61,739 bases of DNA, taken from NCBI GenBank assembly GCA_021787845.1, contig JAJYLH010000033.1:1-61739 (forward strand). The letters are read 5' to 3'. The DNA is from Myxococcales bacterium. GTDB lineage: Bacteria > Myxococcota > Myxococcia > Myxococcales > JAJYLH01. Made by a program: the position numbers and the translations under genes. This document shows positions 16,686-24,658 of the stretch, piece by piece (within the stretch, counting starts at the first letter, position 1; every line of letters begins with the position of its first letter). A model generated the notes under the pieces. It searched no databases, had not been told where the DNA came from, and saw nothing but the letters and a program-made list of their open reading frames with translations.

Positions 16686-18554
16686 TCATCTCTCCTCCGG
16701 AATCCACCCGAGGTGGGCGAGAACCACGCGCCCGGGCAGCGGGTAGCCCTCGAGGCAGGCGCGGTCGGTGACGTCGAGGGCGTTGCGGACCTCGACCGAT
16801 AGCCAGGCGTCGGCGACGACGCGCACGCCCAAGGACGCGCGCACATCGAGGAACGGCGCGACCGACCGGGTGTTCGCGGTGTTCGTAAACGCCTGCGCCG
16901 TCCAGTCGACTCCGGCCGACGCGCGCACCCGCCCCCGCGCGTACGTCAGGCGCCCGTCCACCCGCGCCCGCGGGCGATACGGCAGGTCGTTGCCGTACGA
17001 GTTCGGCCCCGGCACCAGGTTCGTCGCCGTAAGCAGCGTCAGCGCCGTCGAAGCGCCGAGGCCCTTCAGCGGCCCCTCGCCGAGCGACGCGCGCGCCTCG
17101 CCCTCGACGCCGACCGTCCGCGCCTGGCCCAGGTTGAACGGCTTCACGAGCGAGCCCGAGAACATTTCGTAGATGATCTGATCCTGGAACAAACCGGCGA
17201 AGAGCGCGCCGTTCGCCTCGAGGTCGAGCCGCGTCCCCGGCCGCTGATAGCGCGCGCCGAGGTCCGCGGTCCACGAGCGCTCCGGCAGGAGGTCCGGGTT
17301 CGGCAGAATCGGTCCCGCGGAGTAGTAGAGCTCTCCGAAGGACGGCGGCCGGAAGCCTCCGCCGACGTTCGCGTAGAGGTAGAGGCCGCGCTCGATCGCC
17401 ACGCTCGCGCCCAGCCGCGGCAGGAGGCCGACCGCGTTCCCCCACATCTCGACCCGGCCCGCGAGGCTACCAGTGAGGCGCCCCCGCTCGCGCGCGATTT
17501 CGACGCCGAGCCCGCCGCGCCAACGCGTGTGGTGCCCGTGGTAGGTCCCGTCGAACCGCTCGCCGCCGGCGAGACCGCTCAGGCGAAGCAGCAGCGGTCC
17601 CAGAGGACGCGCATACGCCGGCTTGGTCCCGACGTCGAGGTAGGTCTGCTCGCCCGAGAGCGTCACCGCGTCGCCGCCGGTCGCGTCGAGGAAGCCGGTG
17701 CGCGCGAAGAGCGGCAGCTCCAGCGTCTTCGTCCGCCAGTCGAGGTCCGCGACCAGCGTCTTCTCGTCCTGCCGCGCGGTCGGCGTCGGCGAAAAAATCG
17801 GTCCCGGCAGCCCGCGATCGGTCCAGGTGCCGAAGGCGAAGCCCGACAGCTTTCCTTCCGGCGCGCGTCGCTCGACCCGTACCAGCACCGACCGGATCGT
17901 CGCGTCGTTGTTCGCGCGGCGCATCGTCACGAGCGGGTCGTCGCCCGCGGTCTCCGGCGTCGGATCGCGGTGGTAGACGAAGTCGCCGGCCGAGCGCCGG
18001 GCATCGAGCGCGATCGTCGCTCGCCACCAGGCCGCGTCGGTCACGAAGTCGCGAGCGAGCGACGCGCTCGCGCCGAACGTCCCGAGCGACCCGGCGGTCA
18101 GGAGCGCGCGCGAGGACTTCGCCGGCGTGAGCTCGATGGCGCCCGACATCGCCGCCGCGCCGAGCCGCGCGTCCGCCCCGCGCTCGACCAGCACCTGCGA
18201 CAAGAGCGCCGCCGGCACCAGCGAGAGGTCGAGCCCGCCGCCGGCCGGCGACCCGAGCGGCACGCCATCGAGGAGCACCGCCGCCTCGTCCGCCGTCCCG
18301 CCCCGGAGCGAAATCGTCGTCGTCGCGAGCACTCCGCCGAAGTCGAGCGCCAGCGCTCCCGGCACCGAGCGCAGCACGTCGCCCAGGTGCTCGGCCTCGA
18401 GCCGGCGCGATTCGAGCTCGACCTTGGTCCGGGTCTGCCCGTCGGCGGCGGGGCGGGGCGCGCGGATGGTGAGGGAGTTCTGGTCGTCCGCCCGCGCCGG
18501 GCTCGCGGCGACGAGCGCCACGACGAGCCATCCGAGCTGTGCCCTGCGCGCCAC
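16686..18554 (-). CDS. btuB: TonB-dependent outer-membrane receptor, BtuB-like
   Basis: A 622-residue TonB-dependent receptor. It has a signal peptide (residues 1-22, ending 'ASPARA') and a plug domain with 'VLRSVPGALALDFGG', 'TTISLRGGTADEAAVLLDG' and 'VLVERGADARLGAAAMSGA', followed by a beta-barrel. The C-terminal 'GYPLPGR', with the last strand after it, matches the end of BtuB-type receptors. I see no clear TonB box. The start is a GTG with GGAG nine bases upstream. A cobalamin riboswitch lies directly upstream, making vitamin B12 the best substrate. Its first 914 bases are duplicated at 24659-25572. Confidence 0.93.
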   Translation of the reverse strand: MARRAQLGWLVVALVAASPARADDQNSLTIRAPRPAADGQTRTKVELESRRLEAEHLGDVLRSVPGALALDFGGVLATTTISLRGGTADEAAVLLDGVPLGSPAGGGLDLSLVPAALLSQVLVERGADARLGAAAMSGAIELTPAKSSRALLTAGSLGTFGASASLARDFVTDAAWWRATIALDARRSAGDFVYHRDPTPETAGDDPLVTMRRANNDATIRSVLVRVERRAPEGKLSGFAFGTWTDRGLPGPIFSPTPTARQDEKTLVADLDWRTKTLELPLFARTGFLDATGGDAVTLSGEQTYLDVGTKPAYARPLGPLLLRLSGLAGGERFDGTYHGHHTRWRGGLGVEIARERGRLTGSLAGRVEMWGNAVGLLPRLGASVAIERGLYLYANVGGGFRPPSFGELYYSAGPILPNPDLLPERSWTADLGARYQRPGTRLDLEANGALFAGLFQDQIIYEMFSGSLVKPFNLGQARTVGVEGEARASLGEGPLKGLGASTALTLLTATNLVPGPNSYGNDLPYRPRARVDGRLTYARGRVRASAGVDWTAQAFTNTANTRSVAPFLDVRASLGVRVVADAWLSVEVRNALDVTDRACLEGYPLPGRVVLAHLGWIPEER

Positions 18555-18563
18555 GCCAAGCGA

Positions 18564-18587
18564 CTCCGGCTCCTTCGCCCGAGGAGC
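18564..18587 (-). promoter_or_regulatory. Candidate ribosome-site hairpin (riboswitch expression platform)
   Basis: On the minus strand GCTCCT pairs perfectly with AGGAGC across a seven-base loop (18569-18587). This hides an AAGGAG that lies between the riboswitch and the btuB GTG; a second GGAG follows at 18564-18567. A stem that covers a Shine-Dalgarno sequence just below the aptamer is a common way for cobalamin riboswitches to block translation. The assignment is inference from the pairing. Confidence 0.4.
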
Positions 18588-18604
18588 GTCGAAAGTCGAA
18601 AGCG

Positions 18605-18945
18605 AAAGGGCAGGTTTCCTGGCTCCCGAAGCGCTCCCGATGATCAGGAGCCATGCCGGCCGCCTTCCCCGGAACCCGGGTGGCTTCAGGCCGGCACGCG
18701 CGCCATCCTTCGATCAGCTCCGCTCATCGCGAGCGGGCCCACCCCGCTCATCCTGAGCGGGCCCACCCCGCTCATCCCGAGCGGGCCCACCCCGCTCATC
18801 CCGAGCGGGCCCACCCCGCTCATCCTGAGCGGAGTCGAAGGACGGTAACGACCTCGGCTACAGTGGCGGGACCGCGCCGGACTTGGACCGGCTTCCCTTT
18901 TCCCCGACTGGAGCTTCTCCCATCCAGCCGGGCACCCTTCGCCGA
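18605..18945 (-). promoter_or_regulatory. Cobalamin (B12) riboswitch controlling btuB, with repeat-expanded arm
   Basis: Read on the minus strand, the conserved pieces appear in order: GGTGCCCGG (5' stem), GGGGAAAAGGGAAGCCGGTC, CCGCCACTGTA (the CCGCnACTGT element, 18857-18869), GAAGCCACC then CCGGGGAAGGC, and GGGAGCCAGGAAACCTGCC at the 3' end (18609-18627). This is the cobalamin aptamer core, ending about 55 bases before the btuB start. Between the ACTGT element and the GCCAC element an array of five hairpin-forming 24-base repeats lengthens a peripheral arm. High cobalamin should lower btuB-operon expression. Confidence 0.9.
18719..18842. repeat. Five 24-bp palindromic repeats inside the riboswitch
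   Basis: Five units of about 24 bases, each with CCGCTCATC followed by CGAGCGGG or TGAGCGGG, so every unit can form a hairpin. They belong to the dispersed CTCGGGATGAGCGG family of this genome and sit in a peripheral riboswitch arm. The same five units are present in the second riboswitch copy. Confidence 0.9.
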
Positions 18946-18988
18946 CGAACCGCCGCGAGGTTGCACCGAGAAAGGCCGCGAGGTCAAG

Positions 18989-19090
18989 AAGATCCTTCGC
19001 TCGTGAACGGATCACCGACGTCAGCGACCTCAACCACGACGCCACCCCACCCGGGTCCGCTCCCGTGACCCGCTTGGGCTTCTTACGCGT
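18989..19090. other. Junction sequence right of direct-repeat copy 1
   Basis: No gene is visible. Sequence diverges from the second repeat copy at AGGTCAAG (18988), and after about 100 bases runs into a fragment copied from the secreted-protein gene at 20767-22596. Confidence 0.6.
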
Positions 19091-19184
19091 GGGGTCATCA
19101 CGGTGCTGTTGGTGCTCGACGTAGGCCAGAGCTTCGTTGCCGCGCCTCGGGGCAGTCAATCGAACCAAGCGTCCAGTACCACTC
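19091..19184 (-). pseudogene. Fragment duplicated from the lamin/lectin-like gene at 20767-22596
   Basis: About 95 bases match 21107-21200 almost exactly (start GGGGTCATCACGGTGCTG, end CGTCCAGTACCA), with one small difference near GCGCCTC. It corresponds to an internal piece of the large secreted protein gene and cannot make a protein by itself. It shows that this insert was rearranged after it was assembled. Confidence 0.8.
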
Positions 19185-19246
19185 CCACGGCAGAAGCTTG
19201 CCCGGTCGGCGCCTCGTCACCACCTTGGCGCCGGAGGTGGAGCCAC

Positions 19247-20647
19247 ATGCGCATCGGACGGGCGCTCATCTTCGTCCTAGTCGTGATCCTCGGCGCTATC
19301 GACGTGGCCGGCTGCGAGCCACCGCGCCCGCTCATGGCGCCTCCAGCAACGAAACAGGCAGACTCGAGCGACGGCGGCTCCTCCGAGGTGGTCGACGCCG
19401 GCTATCCGGGGGATCCGGGCGCCACGCATCTTTCGGAGCCGCGGTGCGACCCTCGGCCGGGCGGCATCGGCGAGTGGTACACCCTCGGGAAGTTGGTCGA
19501 CGGCAGGCGCATCGACGGCACCGCGACAGTCCTCGACGACGGCGACATCTTGGTCGTCGGCGGCTGGCCCGCGACCGATGTCCAGCAGTGCGGGGAAACG
19601 CCACCGGACATCGCCAACGTCGCCGAGCGGTATACGATGGCCACCGGCGAGTGGCATCTGGTCGCACCCCTCGCCGTCTGTCGCTGGTACCACACCGCCA
19701 CCAAGCTCAACGACGGCCGGGTCCTGATCGCCGGGGGTTTGCCCCCCGAACACGAGCCCTATCCTTACACATGTCCGGGCAACGTCCCGGCCGAAATCTA
19801 TGACCCCGACGCGGACACCTGGACACCGACTGCGCCCATGCACTACGCGCGGTGGGACGCCGTCGCGGTCCTCCTCGCCGATGGGCGCGTCCTGGTCATC
19901 GGCGGTACCGGTGGTGGGTCCACCGAGATCTACGATCCGAAGCTCGACTCATGGCAGGAGGCCGCCCCGGCGCCGGTCGAAATCGATCAAGTCGACCCCG
20001 GCGGAGCGTTGCTTCTACCCGACGGGCAGGTCCTTGCGGTCGGCTACGGGATCCTTGGCACCGGCCCCCACTGGACCTACCAGACGGAGATCTACGATCC
20101 GGCTATGGACAGATGGCATGATGAAAGTCCCATTCCTGTGCCGGCGAGCGGGATTACCGACTGGAAGCCCAGCATTATCATGCAGCCACTCCCGAGCGGC
20201 CGAGTCATGGTGGCGCTGCGGGTGACTTGCCTTTCGGGGTGCGGCCTGCCAACGTCGCGGACGGACGGCGTCTTCCAGGAAATCGCCTACATCGAGGACC
20301 CTTACACCGGAGCCTGGAGCGCGACGCCGCCACTGCCGAGCATCAGTTACGGGCCCGCTTCCGTCGTGCTCTCCGATGGCCGGGTTCTGGTCGCGGGCGG
20401 CAGGGTCGACCCGGGCGGTGGAAGTACGCTGGCTGCATCAATCTTTGACGAGGCATCGGACTCTTGGAGGAGGGCCGCGGACATGCCGCAACCGCGCGAG
20501 TCCTTCCTTGTCCTACCGTTCCCCGGGGATGACGCCTTTGTCCTCGGCGGCGACCAGGTTTGCTTTCGTGATGGCCAGGATGTCGGCGACTACGAACTCC
20601 CCGTCGATCGGTTCCATCTGGACCCTCTCAGTGTCCCTGCGCCATGA
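19247..20647 (+). CDS. Kelch-repeat lipoprotein
   Basis: A 466-residue lipoprotein whose signal peptide ends 'DVAGC', with Cys at residue 23. At least five Kelch-type blades are visible through the recurring D-G-x-V-L-x-x-G-G motif: 'DGRVLIAGG', 'DGRVLVIGGTGG', 'DGQVLAVGYG' and 'DGRVLVAGGRVD'. Each is followed by 'EIYDP'-type strands. This is the galactose-oxidase/Kelch propeller fold; I see no evidence of the copper site needed for oxidase activity, so binding is more likely than catalysis. It starts at the first ATG before the signal peptide; frames upstream of it run through the duplicated fragment. It lies in the less GC-rich insert. Confidence 0.85.
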   Translation: MRIGRALIFVLVVILGAIDVAGCEPPRPLMAPPATKQADSSDGGSSEVVDAGYPGDPGATHLSEPRCDPRPGGIGEWYTLGKLVDGRRIDGTATVLDDGDILVVGGWPATDVQQCGETPPDIANVAERYTMATGEWHLVAPLAVCRWYHTATKLNDGRVLIAGGLPPEHEPYPYTCPGNVPAEIYDPDADTWTPTAPMHYARWDAVAVLLADGRVLVIGGTGGGSTEIYDPKLDSWQEAAPAPVEIDQVDPGGALLLPDGQVLAVGYGILGTGPHWTYQTEIYDPAMDRWHDESPIPVPASGITDWKPSIIMQPLPSGRVMVALRVTCLSGCGLPTSRTDGVFQEIAYIEDPYTGAWSATPPLPSISYGPASVVLSDGRVLVAGGRVDPGGGSTLAASIFDEASDSWRRAADMPQPRESFLVLPFPGDDAFVLGGDQVCFRDGQDVGDYELPVDRFHLDPLSVPAP

Positions 20648-20766
20648 GAGAGTCGGAGACCCGCGTCAGTCGAAGGCTTCGAAGGCCGCGAGTGGCGGTG
20701 GGTCTTTCAATTCGAGTGCTTGCCATCGCGACGCACGCCACACTCGAAGTGCACCCTCCGGCTCAG

Positions 20767-22596
20767 CTACGGCGTGAAGCCGTTCAACACGGCGTCCGCC
20801 GCACTCTCATTTGTCGTGATCGCGTACCCCGCCAAATACACCGTTGCCGGGAAATGCTCCCGACTATCACCGTAGAAGCCGCTTCTCATGTACTCGCCGA
20901 CCGGGCCAGTCAGGCCATTGGGATTATCAGTGCACTCCGACCAGTCCCACATCGTCCGGGCAGCCGTGGTCGTGGGGACGACGTTGTTTCCGTCGATCCA
21001 GAAGCCAATCCTTCCATCCGGGTTTACAGGCGGCTCCGCGCACGCCTGGCCTGAATTGCAGGTCGATGACCACTTCACGTACAGCTTGAACTGGTGCCAG
21101 GCTCCTGGGGTCATCACGGTGCTGTTGGTGCTCGACGTAGGCCAGAGCTTCGTTGCCGCGCCTCCAGGGTAGTCAATCGAACCAAGCGTCCAGTACCAGG
21201 TGTTCCTGTCTAGACCCATCTGACCGTAGGAGCCTCCTCGCCCGAGACTGACTGAGAGCGGGGGCGAAGTACCGATGCAGCCGTCTTGGTGGAACTGAAA
21301 CATCAACACACTCTCGTCGTCGCAGCCGCCGGTTCCGCACTGCGGCTCGTTCAGGAACCAATCGGTGGCCGAGGGGCTCGGTACGTACGCAAACCACACG
21401 TAGTAATTATCATCGCCCTGGACGGGCCGGATGAGGCTTCCATCGCTGGCAACCGGATCCTGGAGTTCATTGCGAGGTTGGTTGGAGTTCAGACCCTGGA
21501 CCTTGCAGCCGTTCGGACAGTTGATGGTGCAGGTCTCGTTGTTCGCGACGTAGTCCACGCAGTACCCGGTACCGGGGTTGTCGCACAAGTCGCTCGGGGT
21601 GTGATAGTCATCTGCATGCGTGGTGTCCTTGAAGATCGTCAGCGGTGCATCAGCCCAAATCGGCTTGAAAGACGAGGGGCCGCCGGAGGAAGAGAAGTCG
21701 GTCCCAAGCAGCATTCGGCAGTTCGCCACTCCCCCCGAACCGAGATCGCCGGCGTTGCAGGAACAGGTGGCCTGGCCAGCCGGGCAATCTTGGCCGTTCT
21801 CGAGAGGAATACGCGTATGGTTCGTCGCGCATCTCGAGAGGGGAAGAGCTGTGCCGCCGGTCGCACTGTCGCACCGGTAATCTTCGTCAGCGGTCAAGCA
21901 GGGATCGGCAGCCTCAGAGGGAATGGGGTTTGCGCCGCCCGAGTCGGCCAAGTCGAACGCCGTCAGGTCGGGCCTCGGGTCTGGCCTGTCGTTGTGGGCA
22001 AGCACATCGCGGCCTCCGAACAGGACGCCGCCGATGCACTTCGTGCCGTCGTTGACGTACCCGGGCGCGCAGTTGCCGGCGTACCAGGTGACGAACCACT
22101 GGTCGTTGCTGTCGATGACGATGTAGTCACCTGGGGTTTCGTTGACGAGCTCGACGAGGATCGGCCCGCCTATGGGATCCCAGGATGAGATCGTCACGCT
22201 GAAGTTGATCTTTACGTGGGGGACCCCGGATGGGACGGTGACGGTTTGGAACGTCTTCTCCTGGTTTTGCTGGCCGTCCCACCAGACGAGGTTGACGCCG
22301 ACCGGGCCGCCGACATCGTAGGTCACCGGTGTCGAGAGACTGCTGGTGAGCGATACCGAACCGGAGACGTTGACCTGCACGGACGTTGCCGAGCCCGCGC
22401 CTGGATCATAGTTTCCGCTGTCCACCGGCTCGTTGCCGTCCCCCACCCAAATGTACGAGGGCGAACCGGACGAGCTGAAGAACTCGGGGCTCGAAATGTA
22501 CATCGGGCCGTTCGTGTCGCCGACGAAAGCACTCGCGTCGGGCGCGAGCGTGAACATGGCGAGACAGCAGACTGAAGCACGAGTCAGCCAGCGCAT
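20767..22596 (-). CDS. Large secreted protein: novel N-terminal beta domain plus lectin/lyase-like C-terminal domain
   Basis: A 609-residue exported protein with a signal peptide of about 23 residues ending 'ASA'. Residues 24-175 form a domain shared with the next two genes: a 'VNVSGSVSL' strand, a tryptophan-rich 'VNLVWWDGQQNQ', and the closing 'IVIDSNDQWFVTWYAGN'. The middle is Cys-rich. The C-terminal 250 residues ('YVWFAYVPS', 'DRNTWYWTLGSIDYPGG', 'GAWHQFKLYVKWSS', 'GRIGFWIDGN') resemble the concanavalin-like jelly-roll of polysaccharide lyases and LamG-type lectins. GAGGAGA precedes the ATG by five bases. A carbohydrate-binding or degrading role is inferred from the fold only. Confidence 0.75.
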   Translation of the reverse strand: MRWLTRASVCCLAMFTLAPDASAFVGDTNGPMYISSPEFFSSSGSPSYIWVGDGNEPVDSGNYDPGAGSATSVQVNVSGSVSLTSSLSTPVTYDVGGPVGVNLVWWDGQQNQEKTFQTVTVPSGVPHVKINFSVTISSWDPIGGPILVELVNETPGDYIVIDSNDQWFVTWYAGNCAPGYVNDGTKCIGGVLFGGRDVLAHNDRPDPRPDLTAFDLADSGGANPIPSEAADPCLTADEDYRCDSATGGTALPLSRCATNHTRIPLENGQDCPAGQATCSCNAGDLGSGGVANCRMLLGTDFSSSGGPSSFKPIWADAPLTIFKDTTHADDYHTPSDLCDNPGTGYCVDYVANNETCTINCPNGCKVQGLNSNQPRNELQDPVASDGSLIRPVQGDDNYYVWFAYVPSPSATDWFLNEPQCGTGGCDDESVLMFQFHQDGCIGTSPPLSVSLGRGGSYGQMGLDRNTWYWTLGSIDYPGGAATKLWPTSSTNSTVMTPGAWHQFKLYVKWSSTCNSGQACAEPPVNPDGRIGFWIDGNNVVPTTTAARTMWDWSECTDNPNGLTGPVGEYMRSGFYGDSREHFPATVYLAGYAITTNESAADAVLNGFTP

Positions 22597-22660
22597 GGTG
22601 CTCTCCTCTGATTGCCTGCGAAGCGTTTCTCGCTCCTGTCGTGAGAAATCCGCATGCGCA

Positions 22661-23200
22661 TCAGTTGCTCGCCCAGCTCATCAAGTAGGCGTCGTTCTGA
22701 TCGACCACGGCCTCGTTGCCTGGAGTCGCTTCCCATTTGATCATCACCCAGGGATTCGATGCCGTTGCGGGGCACCAGTCGCGAATGACCTCGGTGAAGG
22801 CGACCTGGCTGTGCCTGTCAGCGGCGACCCAGATTCGGTGGAGTGCGCCCTGGTGCGCCTGGTTGTTGCAGTCGGACCACCACAGCACGAAGGTGACCGG
22901 GCCTGAGACGAACGGGTACGGGGACGTGTCTGACGCCACCGACACTGATCCGTTCACAGTGATCGCCGCTGATTGCTCACCCCCTGGAGCGTTTTCCCAG
23001 GTCACCTCGAGGTACGTGAGGACGCCGTCTTGCCAGGCGTCCACGAAAGGCCAGGCGGCCAAGTAGTCGCTGTGCGTGTCGTTGATGGTCTGGAAGGCGG
23101 TACCCCAAATCACGGTGCTTCCGTTGAACGCCAAGGCGATCGTGCACGGCAGGAGTACCGCTGCCAGCACCAGGGCGCCTCTGAAGAGCCTTCGTCGCAT
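22661..23200 (-). CDS. Small secreted protein, paralogue of the N-terminal domain next door
   Basis: A 179-residue exported protein with a signal peptide of about 25 residues ending 'IALA'. It consists of one copy of the beta-type domain found at the N-terminus of the downstream gene and in the upstream gene. Matching parts are 'AITVNGSVSVASDTSPYPF', 'VTFVLWWSDCNNQ', a central 'VWVAADRHSQVAFTEVI'-like segment and the closing 'VVDQNDAYLMSWASN'. The ATG at 23200 has GGAGG five bases before it; the longer open frame is not needed. No known family comes to mind. Confidence 0.75.
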   Translation of the reverse strand: MRRRLFRGALVLAAVLLPCTIALAFNGSTVIWGTAFQTINDTHSDYLAAWPFVDAWQDGVLTYLEVTWENAPGGEQSAAITVNGSVSVASDTSPYPFVSGPVTFVLWWSDCNNQAHQGALHRIWVAADRHSQVAFTEVIRDWCPATASNPWVMIKWEATPGNEAVVDQNDAYLMSWASN

Positions 23201-23262
23201 GAGAGCCTCCGTTCGCCGGAGCCACGGCCACCTTGCGGCCGTGCCGGCGATCAACTCGATGT

Positions 23263-23898
23263 TCAGTGGCTTTGCCAGCTCATGGTGAACTGGTCGGTGC
23301 TGTCGATGACCGCGGTTTCGTTCGAAGCAGCGGGAGTGAACTCGACGTAGATCGAACTAGATGAAGGGCACGGATTGGGAACCACCCATGTGAACGAAAA
23401 AGGTCTGTGGCCGGTCGCACCGGCATACACCGACCCGAGGTCTGACTCGTCCCAGGTGTCGCTGCTGCAATCATACCAGGTCAGAACGAAGTAGACGGTG
23501 CCCGAGGTGAGGTTCCCGCCTGCATCCTTCAGCGACACGGAGCCGTTCAGGGAGATTGCTGCGGGGACGGTGCCCTGCGGATAGCTGGGCGTACTCATAC
23601 TCAGATAGTCCAGGTAGACGAAGAACGGGTAATAGATCGGATAGTAGATCCATGTGAACGCGCTCGAGGTCGCAGTGACCTGATACCCAGAGGGCACCTG
23701 CCAGGTCAGATTGCCGCCAGAAATGTCGGCGGAGCTCGGCCATGCAATTGCGAGGAGCAAAGCCAGCACGGCGGCTCCTGCCGCCCGTGGACGCAGTCTC
23801 GTCGCTCGGAACCACACGGTTACGCCGAGACCTTGCAACCACCGCAGGAGCGGTGGAGTTGTTCGAGAGCGCTCGACGGGCGACCCACGCTGCGCCAT
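23263..23898 (-). CDS. Secreted protein, third paralogue of the same domain
   Basis: A 211-residue protein with a long basic N-terminus, a hydrophobic signal segment around residues 35-55 ending 'SSA', and one beta-type domain: 'AAISLNGSVSLKDAGGN', 'VYFVLTWYDCSSD', 'VVPNPCPSSSSIYVEFTPA' and the closing 'VIDSTDQFTMSWQSH'. GGAG lies six bases before the ATG at 23898; a TTG twelve bases earlier is possible. The sequence is only about half GC in places, far below the rest of the window, which fits recent acquisition. It heads the row of three paralogous genes. Confidence 0.72.
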   Translation of the reverse strand: MAQRGSPVERSRTTPPLLRWLQGLGVTVWFRATRLRPRAAGAAVLALLLAIAWPSSADISGGNLTWQVPSGYQVTATSSAFTWIYYPIYYPFFVYLDYLSMSTPSYPQGTVPAAISLNGSVSLKDAGGNLTSGTVYFVLTWYDCSSDTWDESDLGSVYAGATGHRPFSFTWVVPNPCPSSSSIYVEFTPAASNETAVIDSTDQFTMSWQSH

Positions 23899-23910
23899 TT
23901 GTGACTCCAA

Positions 23911-24560
23911 TACCTCGCGGGGACGTTCTTCACGTCCTTCCGAGCGAGAATGCTCCGGACAGCCTTGGCGTCCGTTGCAGGTGGCTGTTCCGCATGACCC
24001 GGCAAAGCCCGGCGTGCGGCCCTTTCCATCTGCGTGTTGCGAGCCGAGCGGCTAATAGAGACTTTCGCCGTGCTTCCTGTACCTCTGGCCCGCAGGACCT
24101 CCCGCAGCCCCCCCGACGGTGACGCGAGGCATGATTGCACCAGGCGTGCCAGGAGGGCTGGCGAGCGAAGACGCGGAGTGATCCCGCTCTTTACGGCCCT
24201 CGGACAGGCAGGCGGGCTCGGGAGTTATGCACAGACCGGCAAGAGTTGCGAGGGCGAGTTGTAGAGATCTCGGCCGCTGGTGGTACGTGGGCGAGATCCT
24301 GATGCGCGCCGGGCGTCGAATTCGCCCTGATCGCGGATGTTGCCCCGGCGCTCGGCGGGTTGTCCACAGGAAGGTAATAGGTACCGTTGGTGCTCGCCGA
24401 GAGGGCACGATTTGCCTATGAGGAACGCGCGGCAGGGGGAGCCGCGCTTTCGGAAGCGAAGCCGGACCAGGCGAGAGTAGTCGCACGGTGGGCGCAGGAC
24501 AAGCGCGACGTGCTCGCCCACAAGTGCGCAGCCTGGTCGCACTACGCCGGGTGGTTAAGC
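23911..24560. other. Non-coding stretch beside the duplicated segment
   Basis: I see no intact gene. Frames here are short, and the long minus-strand frame that runs on from btuB' has an Arg/Ala/Pro-rich translation with no recognisable motif. The stretch probably carries the promoter of the three-paralogue row and decayed mobile-element sequence. Confidence 0.5.
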
Positions 24561-24656
24561 GGCGAAGGCACCGGGCTCTTCTTCGAGCGGCTTTGGCAAG
24601 ACACGGCCACCGCCGCCGTGCTTGAGCGGCGCCTGCGGTGGAACGGATGCGATCGA
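24561..24656 (+). pseudogene. Transposase fragment (IS1634/IS4-like), truncated at the repeat junction
   Basis: The plus-strand frame gives 'GLFFERLWQDTATAAVLERR', resembling the early conserved segment of IS1634-type transposases (LxFxRLWxxxGxxxxLxxLL). The match stops abruptly at 24658, exactly where the duplicated btuB segment begins. Only about 30 residues are recognisable, so the family call is tentative. Confidence 0.4.
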
Positions 24657-24658
24657 GA

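Larger units (their letters stand above)
17641..18988. repeat. 1,348-bp direct repeat, copy 1 (riboswitch plus 5' half of btuB)
   Basis: This segment reappears at 24659-26006 with a constant offset of 7,018 bases. In every stretch I compared, and in all translated frames, the two copies are identical. Copy 1 holds the riboswitch and the first 304 codons of the intact btuB. Confidence 0.95.
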
